64,000 nucleotides of DNA from Lachnospiraceae bacterium (lineage in GTDB: Bacteria > Bacillota > Clostridia > Lachnospirales > Lachnospiraceae), in contig JAUNIX010000004.1 of NCBI GenBank assembly GCA_030523275.1, forward strand, positions 1 to 64,000. The letters are read 5' to 3'. Every line of letters begins with the position of its first letter. Within the stretch, counting starts at the first letter, position 1. The notes under the pieces were generated by a model that did not search any database, had not been told where the DNA came from, and saw only the letters and a program-made list of their open reading frames with translations. The translations under genes were made by a program, and so were the position numbers. This document shows positions 53,031 to 64,000 of the stretch, one piece after another.

Positions 53031-53834
53031 TTAAGCCTGTTTTGCAAACTCGCCACTCAGGTCAAATCCATGATTCATAGGTCCACTGCCTTTTCCGAGA
53101 TCAAGCATTGCAGCCAGCGCACCAGAGATATAAGCCTTCGCGCGTTCTACCGAAGTTTCTAAATCAAATCCCTTGGCAAGATTTGAAGCAATCGCGCTGG
53201 AAAGCGTGCAGCCCGTACCATGCGTATTCGGATTATCAATTCGTTTTCCATAAAACCATTTCCAGGAACCATCACTATACAAGAGGTCATTGGCATCATT
53301 TAACTGATGTCCCCCTTTACATAAGACAGCACAATGGTAATCCTCACTGATTTTTTTCGCTGCCGCAATCATGTCATCCTCTGTTTTTACCTCCAGGCCA
53401 GAAAGAACCTCTGCCTCTGGAATGTTCGGGGTCAATACACATGCCATTGGCAAGAGGTATTGTTTTAGAGCGTCAATGGCATCATCACTGATTAATTTTG
53501 AACCACTTGTTGCAACCATAACCGGGTCTACTACAATATTTTTTGCATTATACTCTTTTAATTTCTCTGCAATTTTTTCAATCAGCGAATTTGCGGATAC
53601 CATACCGATTTTCACAGCATCCGGACGAATATCGGTAAAAATATTATCCAATTGTTCTCCTAGAAAATCGGGAGAAACTTCCATAATTCCTGTAACGCCG
53701 GTTGTATTTTGTGCGGTCAAGGCTGTAATTGCACTCATGGCATAAACGCCATTTGCAAGCATAGTCTTGATATCTGCCTGAATTCCGGCACCTCCGCTAG
53801 AATCACTTCCAGCAATCGTTAATGCTGTTTTCAT
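53031..53834 (-). CDS. thiD: hydroxymethylpyrimidine/phosphomethylpyrimidine kinase ThiD
   Basis: ThiD phosphorylates HMP twice to HMP-PP. The 267-residue ribokinase-fold protein has AGSDSSGGAGIQADIKTM at its N-terminus, VVDPVMVATSG and the anion hole region THGTGCTLSSAIASNLAKG. It lies between thiE and cytX. Confidence 0.96.
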   Translation of the reverse strand: MKTALTIAGSDSSGGAGIQADIKTMLANGVYAMSAITALTAQNTTGVTGIMEVSPDFLGEQLDNIFTDIRPDAVKIGMVSANSLIEKIAEKLKEYNAKNIVVDPVMVATSGSKLISDDAIDALKQYLLPMACVLTPNIPEAEVLSGLEVKTEDDMIAAAKKISEDYHCAVLCKGGHQLNDANDLLYSDGSWKWFYGKRIDNPNTHGTGCTLSSAIASNLAKGFDLETSVERAKAYISGALAAMLDLGKGSGPMNHGFDLSGEFAKQA

Positions 53835-53850
53835 TCCTCGTACTCCTTTC

Positions 53851-54492
53851 CTATGCTCTTACCATATCTTCTGTTAGCATTTTTAATTCTTTTGTTGCTG
53901 ATTCAATATCCGATTGTGCAAAAATCGCACTGATTACTGCAATTCCGCAAATACCGCTTCCAGCAAGTTTTGATATATTACCCTTTCCAATTCCGCCAAT
54001 CGCAATCACCGGAATCTCTACCGCTTTACAAATATCTTTTAAAACATCATGGCTGAGCACATCAACATCGTCTTTGGAACTAGTCGCAAACACCGCTCCA
54101 ACCCCAAGATAATCTGCACCTCGCTCTTGAGCCAAAATGGCTTCCTCAACTGTATGTGCGGATACTCCAATAATTTTATCTGGACCAAGTTTTGCTCTTA
54201 CATCCCCTGCTTCCATATCACTCTGTCCCACATGGACACCATCTGCATCGATTGCCAGTGCAATATCCACATCATCATTGATCACAAATGGTACGTTATA
54301 TTTTTTACAAAGTTCTTTGATTTCCCTTGCTTCCTGTAAAAAACTTTCTTTATCCAATTTTTTCTCACGAAGCTGGATAAAGGTTGCCCCACCTTTTAAC
54401 GCCTTTTCCACCTGACAATATAATGTCTCGTCGTTTAACCAACTACGGTCAGTAACCGCATATAATAGTAAATCTTCTTTAGCGCACTTCAT
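53851..54492 (-). CDS. thiE: thiamine-phosphate synthase ThiE
   Basis: ThiE joins HMP-PP and thiazole phosphate to thiamine phosphate. The 213-residue TIM-barrel protein has FIQLREKKLDKESFL, FVINDDVDIALAIDADGVHV and GADYLGVGAVFATSSKDDVD. It overlaps the end of thiM by 14 bp. Confidence 0.96.
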   Translation of the reverse strand: MKCAKEDLLLYAVTDRSWLNDETLYCQVEKALKGGATFIQLREKKLDKESFLQEAREIKELCKKYNVPFVINDDVDIALAIDADGVHVGQSDMEAGDVRAKLGPDKIIGVSAHTVEEAILAQERGADYLGVGAVFATSSKDDVDVLSHDVLKDICKAVEIPVIAIGGIGKGNISKLAGSGICGIAVISAIFAQSDIESATKELKMLTEDMVRA

Positions 54493-55300
54493 AATTTGCT
54501 CCTTTATCTAATGTTTCTTTGTCCATGTTATAGATAGCATCAATAATTCGATTTCGATAAGTAGAATTACCATCCCCATCCTGCATTCGACTCCAGGCAA
54601 TTTCTCCAGCAAGCCCCATTGTACATACGGCTGCTGCTGTAGCTTCCAGTTTCTGCTCAGGATTTGCAATAAGAAAAGCGGTCATCATTCCCGATAACTG
54701 ACATCCGGTTCCAGTAATCTTACCCATTTCAGAGCGTCCATTTCGAATCACATAACATACCTCACCATCACTTACCAGATCAATCGCACCCGTAATCGCA
54801 ATAATACTTGCACTTCTTTTTGCAAAATTTTTGACAAATGCTACCGCCGAATCCAATGTTTCTTCTGTCACTGCATCTGCTACATCAGCATCAACCCCCT
54901 GGGTCGTCCCACTGCCAAATGCAAGTGTTTTAATCTCCGAAATATTACCGCGAATGACCGTTAAATCAAGTTCTTTCATTAATTTAACTGCCGTATCGGT
55001 CCGTAGACTACTTGCCCCAGCTCCAACTGGATCTAGTAAGATTGGATGCTTTAGCTCATTGGCTCTTTTTCCTGCGGCAAACATGCCCGGAATTGTTCTT
55101 TGATTGAGTGTTCCGATATTGATATTTAGACCACCACAAATAGCAGTTATCTCGCGTGCGTCTTCCTCATCATCAGCCATAATCGGGCTTCCACCACATG
55201 CCAGAAGTACATTTGCCACATCATTGACTGTCACGTAATTCGTAATATTATGTACAAGTGGTACATTTTTACGAACATTTTCAATACAAGTTCCTAACAC
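54479..55300 (-). CDS. thiM: hydroxyethylthiazole kinase ThiM
   Basis: ThiM phosphorylates the salvaged thiazole moiety. The 273-residue protein has PLVHNITNYVTVNDVANVLL, GGSPIMADD, PVGAGASSLRT and MGKITGTGCQLSGMMTAFL. I chose the GTG at 55298-55300, which has AAAGGAG 8 nt upstream and gives the usual length; a longer frame from another GTG starts inside the riboswitch terminator. It is the first gene after the TPP riboswitch. No thiazole biosynthesis genes (thiG, thiH, thiS, thiF) are in the operon. Confidence 0.93.
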   Translation of the reverse strand: MLGTCIENVRKNVPLVHNITNYVTVNDVANVLLACGGSPIMADDEEDAREITAICGGLNINIGTLNQRTIPGMFAAGKRANELKHPILLDPVGAGASSLRTDTAVKLMKELDLTVIRGNISEIKTLAFGSGTTQGVDADVADAVTEETLDSAVAFVKNFAKRSASIIAITGAIDLVSDGEVCYVIRNGRSEMGKITGTGCQLSGMMTAFLIANPEQKLEATAAAVCTMGLAGEIAWSRMQDGDGNSTYRNRIIDAIYNMDKETLDKGANYEVR

Positions 55301-55340
55301 AACAGTTTCTCCTTTCTTTGATGAAATTGATTTGGAAAAC

Positions 55341-55473
55341 ACAAAAACGGATATGCCATTTCATGACATATCCGCTATTTTTTACGTTATATCCCTACGT
55401 TGGCATTATCCAAATCAGGTCACGGGTCGAAACTACACAGTTTCCTCTCAGCCGACTTTAGTCAGCTCCCCTT
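55341..55473 (-). promoter_or_regulatory. TPP riboswitch (THI element) with terminator platform
   Basis: The minus-strand aptamer (about 55473 down to 55391) has the THI-box hallmarks: GGGGAGC, GGCTGAGAGG, GACCC, then ACCTGATTTGGATAATGCC and CAACGTAGGGA. Downstream a stem CGGATATG/CATATCCG (55348-55374) followed by TTTTTGTGTTTT forms a terminator. High thiamine pyrophosphate should stop transcription before thiM. Confidence 0.96.
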
Positions 55474-55497
55474 TTTTCTATTTTCTTTATATTATTT

Positions 55498-55525
55498 ATT
55501 ATACTACAGGGAAAAAAATTTGCAA
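55498..55525 (-). promoter_or_regulatory. promoter of the thi operon
   Basis: Minus-strand -35 TTGCAA (55520-55525) and -10 TATAAT (55498-55503) with a 16-bp spacer, ending about 25 bp before the riboswitch aptamer. Confidence 0.65.
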
Positions 55526-55533
55526 GTGGCTTA

Positions 55534-55932
55534 TCATTCGATAAATAGCCAGTTTTCATTGATTTCATTTTTTAATTTTATAAACATATCATAATATTGT
55601 TCTTTTGTCTGCCTAACAATATCATATGCTACATTTTTATTGTATGCATGCGCAACCGTATTTCTTGTTTTTAATGCTGCAAGCCATAATGCTTCATCCT
55701 GTATCATGCCTGCCTGATATGCAGTTTTCAATATTTGACGTGGTGAACCAGTCTTTCCTTCCGAAAATCCATTCAACTCCAAAATCTCTTTCACCGCTTT
55801 CCACGACTGCTCAAAACAAATTTCATATAAAGCAACCAAACCAGTCAACACTACATTATTATACGGTTCTTCATAGTGATAAATATCTTCTAAATTTTTT
55901 AAAGCAGCACAAAAATTATCAAACTTTTTCAT
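55534..55932 (-). CDS. HEPN-like nucleotidyltransferase substrate-binding protein (HepT/HI0074 type)
   Basis: All-helical protein of 132 residues, HI0074 family. It has the HEPN motif Rx4H as KTRNTVAHAYN (Arg90, His95). In MntA/HepT pairs the HEPN protein is an RNase toxin that the nucleotidyltransferase silences by AMPylation or polyadenylylation near the motif; HI0074-type proteins may instead be non-toxic partners. It overlaps the transferase gene by 14 bp. Confidence 0.85.
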   Translation of the reverse strand: MKKFDNFCAALKNLEDIYHYEEPYNNVVLTGLVALYEICFEQSWKAVKEILELNGFSEGKTGSPRQILKTAYQAGMIQDEALWLAALKTRNTVAHAYNKNVAYDIVRQTKEQYYDMFIKLKNEINENWLFIE

Positions 55933-56212
55933 ATAGAATCTTCCCTTCCCGTTGAATACTCTCTAATAATTCAGGATTCATCGCTCCATCCATATCAACA
56001 ATATCATATTTTAGTAGTGTCGATGTTTCATCATCTACATCCAATGAAAATCGCACTTTATCCCCTCCGGTAATTGCCAAATCAATATCACTTCGCGAAC
56101 GGTAATCTCCTCTGGCTCTGGAACCAAATAAAATAACTTTTTCGATTCCATACTTGATTGCAAAATCTATGATTTCTTCTATTACTTTTGGCTTTATCCC
56201 CGTATTATCCAT
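55919..56212 (-). CDS. minimal nucleotidyltransferase (MntA/HI0073 type)
   Basis: Small nucleotidyltransferase of 97 residues. It has the GSx10DxD active site GSRARGDYRSRSDIDLA (Gly30, Ser31, Asp42, Asp44), and a third carboxylate is likely in DIVDMD. It acts with the overlapping HEPN-type gene as a toxin-antitoxin-like pair, this one as antidote. The leader has a TGCTACAAT extended -10 at 56256-56264. Confidence 0.88.
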   Translation of the reverse strand: MDNTGIKPKVIEEIIDFAIKYGIEKVILFGSRARGDYRSRSDIDLAITGGDKVRFSLDVDDETSTLLKYDIVDMDGAMNPELLESIQREGKILYEKV

Positions 56213-56250
56213 TTAAAAAACCTCTATCATTCTATGATACATGTAAATCT

Positions 56251-56293
56251 ATTTCATTGTAGCATAATGTACAAAAGAAAGCCATGATAAATC
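56251..56293. repeat. promoter-bearing repeat, copy 1
   Basis: About 43 bp that recur at 61336-61378 with about six differences. The core TTGTAGCATAATGTACA is identical in both, and read on the minus strand it contains TG-N-TACAAT. It drives the MntA-type gene here and the RpiR gene at the second copy. Confidence 0.6.
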
Positions 56294-56503
56294 CATAACT
56301 GTTTTTGTTATCCACTAATCATAAAAATATTGTTTTTGAAAAATAAATTTCATTTTTAGCAATTTCATAGTAAAATATAAGTAGATAAATTTCTATTTTA
56401 TGGAAGTTTTATGCATTATTACTATTCATTTCCAATTTATGTGTTATACTGTTTCCAGATTGAGTCATTGACGAAAACTGGGCAAGCAGAGAAAGGAGAT
56501 TGT

Positions 56504-56635
56504 ATGGATAATATGACAAGGTTAGAACTTTTGACTTTATTATACTCTTTACGGGCACTCATCAATACTGGAAATGTTGATGAAGCAAAAAAAGTCATCG
56601 ATCAAGTCATTGCCGAAGCAGAAAGACAACAGTAA
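56504..56635 (+). CDS. small conserved hypothetical protein (43 aa)
   Basis: The reading frame from the ATG at 56504 gives 43 residues, beginning MDNMTRLELLTLLYSLRALI and ending DQVIAEAERQQ. It is preceded by an ideal AAAGGAG at 5 nt. It looks like a short helical hairpin with heptad-like leucines. Similar small proteins occur in Lachnospiraceae as far as I recall; no function is known. The longer frame upstream has no binding site. A strong terminator follows. Confidence 0.7.
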   Translation: MDNMTRLELLTLLYSLRALINTGNVDEAKKVIDQVIAEAERQQ

Positions 56636-56734
56636 TTTATTCTATCCATACAAAAGAGAAAACAGCGGTCTTGTCACCGTCTGTTAAAATTATAATTTGC
56701 TATCTACATAGCATGATGTCAATGAGTCATCAAA

Positions 56735-56784
56735 ATATATATGATAAAGGGACAGTTCATCGAACTGTCCTTTTATCATATATT
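56735..56784. terminator. bidirectional terminator
   Basis: Stem ATGATAAAGGGACAGTT/AACTGTCCTTTTATCAT extended by ATAT pairs, loop of six. It lies between the small plus-strand gene and the minus-strand beta-glucosidase gene. Confidence 0.88.
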
Positions 56785-56829
56785 TATTATACTACAAAAA
56801 ATAATTTACACATGAACAACTTAAAATAT

Positions 56830-58263
<1,434 letters not shown>

Positions 58264-58286
58264 CTATCCTTTCATTCTATATTCGA

Positions 58287-60269
<1,983 letters not shown>

Positions 60270-60277
60270 TTAAGCCG

Positions 60278-60306
60278 AATATAACATGCAAATTTGACAG
60301 CAACAA
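60278..60306 (-). promoter_or_regulatory. promoter of the bgl operon
   Basis: Minus-strand -35 TTGTTG (60301-60306) and -10 TATATT (60278-60283) with a 17-bp spacer. No RAT/antiterminator hairpin of the BglG/LicT kind precedes the PTS gene, which fits control by the RpiR regulator instead. Confidence 0.5.
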
Positions 60307-60344
60307 CCGGTACAAACACAATAGATTTATCGTTTCAAACTTTT

Positions 60345-60379
60345 AAAAAAAAGAACCACTGTTTTTGTAACAGCGGTTC
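60345..60379 (-). terminator. terminator of the RpiR-type gene
   Basis: Minus-strand stem GAACC-g-CTGTT/AACAG-t-GGTTC followed by eight Ts. Confidence 0.88.
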
Positions 60380-60401
60380 AAAATCCATTTCATTTCTCTT
60401 T

Positions 60402-61277
60402 CTATTCACCTGTTTCGGAATCTACATCAACCTCATCTAATAGTATATGTCTATATTTTAGCATTTCCAATGAAGAAATTGCATGCTTTTCATAGCAACT
60501 GGATAAGAGTAAGGAGAAAAATATATCTAATACATAGGTTGCAGCAGAAAAAGAAGTGATAACATCCAAACTTACCAAAGAATCCCGATTGGCAATTTCA
60601 ACTATTTCATGACACCATTTACGGATAACATGATTGTGAGGTCCTACTATGCCCACAACATAATTGTTAGTTGCTTGCCGCAAATACCTCGCCATGCGGA
60701 TCACTGTCCTATTGGCTCCAGTAAAACTAATCAAAAAAGCAATCGTCTTTTTGTTCTGTCTTGCTGCCAAATAATGTCCATTGATACTCTCATAAACCGA
60801 ACATTCCACTCCCAGTGTAGAAAATTTAAAGGCTGCTGACTGTGCTAATATATAACTAATGCCTGTACCATAAATATCAATGCACTCTGCTCTTTGTAAT
60901 ACTTGATTAATCCGATTCATGCTATTTTTATCTAATGAAAGTCTCGTATTTGTCACGGCTTTATCATAAAGATTTGGTAATACATGAATAATATCTGTAT
61001 AAGAACTTTCATTGGTGATTGGCTCATTCTGAAGCAATTGATCCATGCGTTTTTTCTGACTAAGCTCCTCAACCAGTTTCAATTTGAACTGCTGGTAACC
61101 AGACAAGCCTAATTTCTTGCAAAGACGCACCACAGTTGCCTTACTGGTAAATGAAGCACGTGCTAATTCACTCGTTGACATCTCTGGAACTTGATCCATA
61201 TGCTTTAATACATAATGGGCGACTTCTTTCTCATGACTCGTAAAACTTGCTTCCTCTTTTAACTTTTCCATTATCAT
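60402..61277 (-). CDS. MurR/RpiR-family transcriptional regulator
   Basis: Sugar-phosphate-responsive regulator, 292 residues. The N-terminal HTH-6 domain (about 1-80) has MSTSELARASFTSKATVVRL, and the SIS domain (about 120-260) has IDIYGTGISYILAQSAAFKF. The start at 61275-61277 has AGGAGG nine bases upstream; the longer frame has no support. Located directly upstream of the beta-glucoside genes and probably their regulator. Confidence 0.9.
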   Translation of the reverse strand: MIMEKLKEEASFTSHEKEVAHYVLKHMDQVPEMSTSELARASFTSKATVVRLCKKLGLSGYQQFKLKLVEELSQKKRMDQLLQNEPITNESSYTDIIHVLPNLYDKAVTNTRLSLDKNSMNRINQVLQRAECIDIYGTGISYILAQSAAFKFSTLGVECSVYESINGHYLAARQNKKTIAFLISFTGANRTVIRMARYLRQATNNYVVGIVGPHNHVIRKWCHEIVEIANRDSLVSLDVITSFSAATYVLDIFFSLLLSSCYEKHAISSLEMLKYRHILLDEVDVDSETGE

Positions 61278-61335
61278 TTGTAATCGCCTCCTACCAGAGA
61301 ATAAATCAAAAATAAAAATTAATGCAGCTAAATTT

Positions 61336-61378
61336 ATTTTATTGTAGCATAATGTACATAAGAAAACCATGAGGAATC
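61336..61378. repeat. promoter-bearing repeat, copy 2
   Basis: Counterpart of 56251-56293, with TTGTAGCATAATGTACA identical. On the minus strand it provides TG-N-TACAAT (-10 at 61341-61346) about 60 bp before the RpiR-type gene. Confidence 0.6.
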
Positions 61379-61457
61379 TTTAAATGTTTTACAATCGCTA
61401 TACACATTTAACCATCTCTTTTTGAATTCTTTATATAATCATTGGATTTCTGTTTTT

Positions 61458-61491
61458 ACTTAATAGGTATATATTTATCACTTTATTAAGT
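61458..61491. promoter_or_regulatory. inverted repeat upstream of the XRE gene
   Basis: ACTTAATA (61458-61465) and TATTAAGT (61484-61491) are exact inverted copies 18 bp apart. A TATAAT follows at 61517-61522. This could be an autoregulatory operator of the XRE protein. Confidence 0.4.
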
Positions 61492-61549
61492 TATTATTAA
61501 TTCTAAAATTCCCATATATAATGAATATTAAGATTGGAGGGGATAATGC

Positions 61550-61885
61550 ATGAGTAATTTAAATAGTGAAATTGGAAAACGAATTTCCACTTTACGCAAA
61601 GAACGTCATATGACACAGGAACAACTTGCTGAGGCATTAGACATCTCCATCAAACATTGTAGTTGTGTAGAACGTGGCGTTTCAGCCCTATCATTGGAAA
61701 AACTAATTGAAATATGTGATATTTTTGATACCAGTCTGGATTATCTGGTTCGTGGAAAAGTTCTGGATGTACTATTCACACTTCCATCTTCTTTTACTGA
61801 GATTCTTACACAAATATCAGATGAGGAACAAGTCGTTTTGAAAGAATATCTCAATTTATATTCTAAAATAAAATCTTTTTCATAA
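61550..61885 (+). CDS. XRE-family helix-turn-helix regulator
   Basis: Small regulator of 111 residues. The Cro/cI-type HTH is at residues 10-66 (ISTLRKERHMTQEQLAEALD, then ISIKHCSCVERGVSALSLEK), with LDYLVRG closing the domain. The C-terminal 45 residues are helical. GGAGGGG precedes the ATG. It is monocistronic with a strong terminator, so its targets are elsewhere or it regulates itself. Confidence 0.9.
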   Translation: MSNLNSEIGKRISTLRKERHMTQEQLAEALDISIKHCSCVERGVSALSLEKLIEICDIFDTSLDYLVRGKVLDVLFTLPSSFTEILTQISDEEQVVLKEYLNLYSKIKSFS

Positions 61886-61907
61886 AAGTTACATATAATA
61901 TATAATA

Positions 61908-61943
61908 AAGGTCAGAAACACTACTTCGGTTTCTGACCTTTTA
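61908..61943 (+). terminator. terminator of the XRE gene
   Basis: Stem AAGGTCAGAAAC/GTTTCTGACCTT with a 9-nt loop, followed by TTAATCTT; A-rich on the other side, so also usable from the minus strand. Confidence 0.85.
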
Positions 61944-61955
61944 ATCTTCATAATT

Positions 61956-62246
61956 TTATTTTAACTTTTTAATCAATTTCTCAATCTCATCTACATCTAT
62001 TTCTAAAATTTCCGCTATCTGTTTAATAGATTGACCTTTTTCGAGTTTTTTTCTGATTAAATCTAGATATTCATTTTCTATTGCTTCCTGTTGTTCTAAA
62101 ATTCTCTCTTCCCACTCTTGCATATATCTCACACTCACTTCCGCATTATTTTGAATATCTACTATACGATTTTTCATAGCCTGCAAACTAATATTACCAT
62201 ATACATGTTTATGATCATTGGTATATTCCATCAAATACAAATTCAT
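61956..62246 (-). CDS. hypothetical protein, possible Rpn-nuclease C-terminal remnant
   Basis: 96-residue frame, charged and helical. The last 60 residues (QEAIENEYLDLIRKKLEKGQ, then SIKQIAEILEIDVDEIEKL) resemble the C-terminal tail of Rpn/PD-(D/E)XK transposase-like nucleases, where a coiled region precedes a small helix-turn-helix. The nuclease domain is absent, no ribosome binding site precedes the ATG, and the frame stays open for about 20 codons upstream of it. It is probably a relic, but a small helical protein cannot be excluded. Confidence 0.4.
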   Translation of the reverse strand: MNLYLMEYTNDHKHVYGNISLQAMKNRIVDIQNNAEVSVRYMQEWEERILEQQEAIENEYLDLIRKKLEKGQSIKQIAEILEIDVDEIEKLIKKLK

Positions 62247-62324
62247 TATAGTTGAATTTTTGAGACATGTAAAGAAACACTCTACTTTTTGAAAGTTGAG
62301 TATTTAAAAAAGATATGAAGACAC

Positions 62325-62374
62325 AAAAAAGCAGCCTTCAAATCCAAGAAATGTGTTGTAAAAGACTGCTTTAT
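62325..62374 (-). terminator. terminator of citrate synthase gene
   Basis: Minus-strand stem AGCAGTCTT/AAGGCTGCT (one G-T pair) followed by TTTTTT. Confidence 0.75.
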
Positions 62375-62419
62375 TATACATTATTTTTATATTTTTGTAA
62401 ATAATTTACTTTTTATTTC

Positions 62420-63757
62420 TTACTCTCTTTCCTTCATCACACTCATATATGCCGGACGAATAATCTTATTCATGCCAATCTGTTCTTCAATACGATGTGC
62501 ACTCCATCCTGCAACTCGTGCCATCGCAAAAAGCGGTGTGAATAATTCGCGTGGAATACCAAGCATTTCATATACAAAACCGCTATAGAAGTCAACATTT
62601 GGGCTGACTCCCTTAAAAATCTTACGTTTTTTGGCGATAATCTTTGGTGCTAATTCTTCAATTGCATTGTATAAGAACATATCATCATCGCGACCTTTCT
62701 CTGCTGCCAATCGCTCTACAAAGTTTTTGAAAATGACTTCTCGTGGATCAGACAGAGAATATACCGCATGTCCCATACCGTAAATCAGTCCTTTATGGTC
62801 GAATGCTTCACCATCCACAATTTTCGTAAGATAACATTCAATCTCATCTTTATCACGAATATCATGAAGATGGCCTTTAATATCTTCTATCATTTCCATA
62901 ACTTTTAAGTTTGCACCACCGTGTTTTGGTCCTTTTAGAGAAGACATCGCCGCTGCAATCGCTGCATAAGTGTCGGAACCGGACGAAGTTACAACTCTGG
63001 TCGTAAAAGTAGAGTTATTACCACCACCATGTTCCATATGTAACATAAGGGCAATATCAAGTACTTTCGCCTCTAAACGGGAATATTTTTGATCTGCTCT
63101 CAACATCATCAAAATATTTTCAGCAGTAGATAATTCTAATTCTGGTCGGTGTATGAACATACTTCGTTCATTGACATAATGATCATACGCCAAATAAGAA
63201 TATACTGCCAACATTGGGAAAATACTGATTAATTGAATACATTGACGAAGACTATTATCTACTGTATTCACACTTGCATTGTCGTCATAGGAAGCAAGCG
63301 TTAAAATACTTTTTGTCATATGATTCATAATATCTTTGGTCGGAGCTTTCATGATAACATCTCGTGTGAAGTTTGTTGGCAAGTCTCGACAATCTGCCAA
63401 AACTTTACGGAATTTAACTAATTCTTCTTCCGATGGTTTCTCTCCAAATATAAGTAAATAAGCAGTTCGTTCAAAACCATATCCCTTGATATGCGCCTCC
63501 GTTACTAAATCTTCAATCTGATATCCTCGATACCAAAGTCTTCCCTCACAAGGAGTTTTTACTCCATCGACATTTTCAAATGCATCAATTCTGGATATAT
63601 TAGTAAGACCAGTTAAAACACCTTTCCCCTCCTGATCACGAAGTCCACGATTTACTCCATATTCTTCAAATAATTGATCGGAAATCACATCGTTTTTCCT
63701 ACATATTGTTTCCTGCTGTTTTGCGTAAGATGAAATTCTTTCATTATACTGTTTCAT
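62420..63757 (-). CDS. gltA: citrate synthase
   Basis: Condenses acetyl-CoA and oxaloacetate. The 445-residue protein has the active-site histidines in MEHGGGNNST and GMGHAVYSLSDPR, the catalytic aspartate in VSPNVDFYSGFVYEM, and LWYRGYQIEDL near residue 75. Aconitase and isocitrate dehydrogenase are not in the window. GGAGGAGATG precedes the start. A LysR gene ends 27 bp upstream, possibly its regulator or part of the same unit. Confidence 0.94.
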   Translation of the reverse strand: MKQYNERISSYAKQQETICRKNDVISDQLFEEYGVNRGLRDQEGKGVLTGLTNISRIDAFENVDGVKTPCEGRLWYRGYQIEDLVTEAHIKGYGFERTAYLLIFGEKPSEEELVKFRKVLADCRDLPTNFTRDVIMKAPTKDIMNHMTKSILTLASYDDNASVNTVDNSLRQCIQLISIFPMLAVYSYLAYDHYVNERSMFIHRPELELSTAENILMMLRADQKYSRLEAKVLDIALMLHMEHGGGNNSTFTTRVVTSSGSDTYAAIAAAMSSLKGPKHGGANLKVMEMIEDIKGHLHDIRDKDEIECYLTKIVDGEAFDHKGLIYGMGHAVYSLSDPREVIFKNFVERLAAEKGRDDDMFLYNAIEELAPKIIAKKRKIFKGVSPNVDFYSGFVYEMLGIPRELFTPLFAMARVAGWSAHRIEEQIGMNKIIRPAYMSVMKERE

Positions 63758-63784
63758 GATTCATCTCCTCCATTCTGATTTGTT

Positions 63785-64000
63785 CTACGATTGAAACACC
63801 TCTTTTGCAGTTTCAATAAATGCTTTGGTCGCTTTCGTCTGATATTTCCTTTTCTTGTATCCTATTGATATCCAACGCTCCGGCATTAGATAGTCAAACT
63901 GATAAAATAATATATTTTCATCCTCATCTGCATATCGCACAACCGTATCTGACACAAGTGCGGCTCCAAAACCGCGTCTTGCAAACTGATACGCTGTATT
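63785..64000 (-). CDS. LysR-family regulator, C-terminal end only
   Basis: The open frame entering from the window edge gives 71 residues: NTAYQFARRGFGAALVSDTV at its start and KATKAFIETAKEVFQS at its end, stop TAG at 63785-63787. This is the last part of a LysR substrate-binding domain (family pattern: V-x-x-G-x-G-xx-xxP/S, later Rx-s-xa-x-x-Fi). The DNA-binding domain lies beyond 64000. Cotranscription with citrate synthase is likely. Confidence 0.75.
   Translation of the reverse strand, partial: NTAYQFARRGFGAALVSDTVVRYADEDENILFYQFDYLMPERWISIGYKKRKYQTKATKAFIETAKEVFQS

Noticed and set aside
55301..55342. Longer ThiM start inside the riboswitch terminator
   Set aside because: It would have no ribosome binding site and translation would begin within the terminator stem; the GTG at 55300 has AAAGGAG at the right distance.

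Overview
The window looks like a chromosomal segment of a low-GC Gram-positive gut anaerobe, most likely a member of the Lachnospiraceae (Clostridia). The evidence is the low GC content, strong AGGAGG ribosome binding sites, the fused S10-spc-alpha gene order, the S4 and zinc-type S14 proteins, the ECF transporter genes beside truA and rplM, and the near absence of long intergenic DNA. An Anaerostipes-like genus is possible, but I cannot prove it from the sequence alone.

From 1 to 22.3 kb almost everything lies on the minus strand. One perfect promoter (22283-22311) drives about 30 genes: rpsJ, the ribosomal proteins of the S10, spc and alpha clusters, secY, adk, infA, rpoA and rplQ. A second unit (ecfA1-ecfA2-ecfT-truA) follows, then rplM from its own promoter. 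A two-gene plus-strand ABC exporter (4091-6232), bracketed by hairpins, sits between rplQ and ecfA1, where many Firmicutes have direct continuity. Map, usually next to adk, is missing. Several unusually long, structured intergenic RNAs interrupt the ribosomal operon (22035-22276, 14636-14882, 9432-9696).

From 22.4 to 26.7 kb there are apbE, an RlmI-like methyltransferase, a Gx transporter, two unknown membrane or secreted proteins and a decayed PadR locus. From 26.7 to 35.4 kb lies a polyol-use locus: a glucitol-family PTS (SrlA, SrlE, SrlB), GutM, a SorC-type regulator, a COG4091-type oxidoreductase, a divergent triose-phosphate-isomerase-like protein, a YjbQ protein and a class II aldolase. 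It has no sorbitol-6-phosphate dehydrogenase, so its substrate is probably not plain sorbitol. Two of its promoters share an upstream 20-bp element.

From 35.5 to 50.4 kb are glgB with a LysR gene, phzF, trpS, a HAD phosphatase, a zinc uptake operon with its own Zur, a small-alarmone synthetase with a polysaccharide deacetylase, a GpsA-like dehydrogenase and a LacI regulator. At 41657-42017 there is a compact module that I read as a type I toxin-antitoxin locus of the holin-like/TxpA kind. Its toxin frame is broken by a run of eight Gs, which could be a phase switch. From 50.5 to 55.5 kb is a TPP-riboswitch-controlled operon thiM-thiE-thiD-cytX-thiC: de novo pyrimidine synthesis plus thiazole salvage. 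The rest holds a MntA/HepT-like toxin-antitoxin pair, a beta-glucoside PTS with 6-phospho-beta-glucosidase and an RpiR regulator, an XRE regulator, citrate synthase and the end of a LysR gene.
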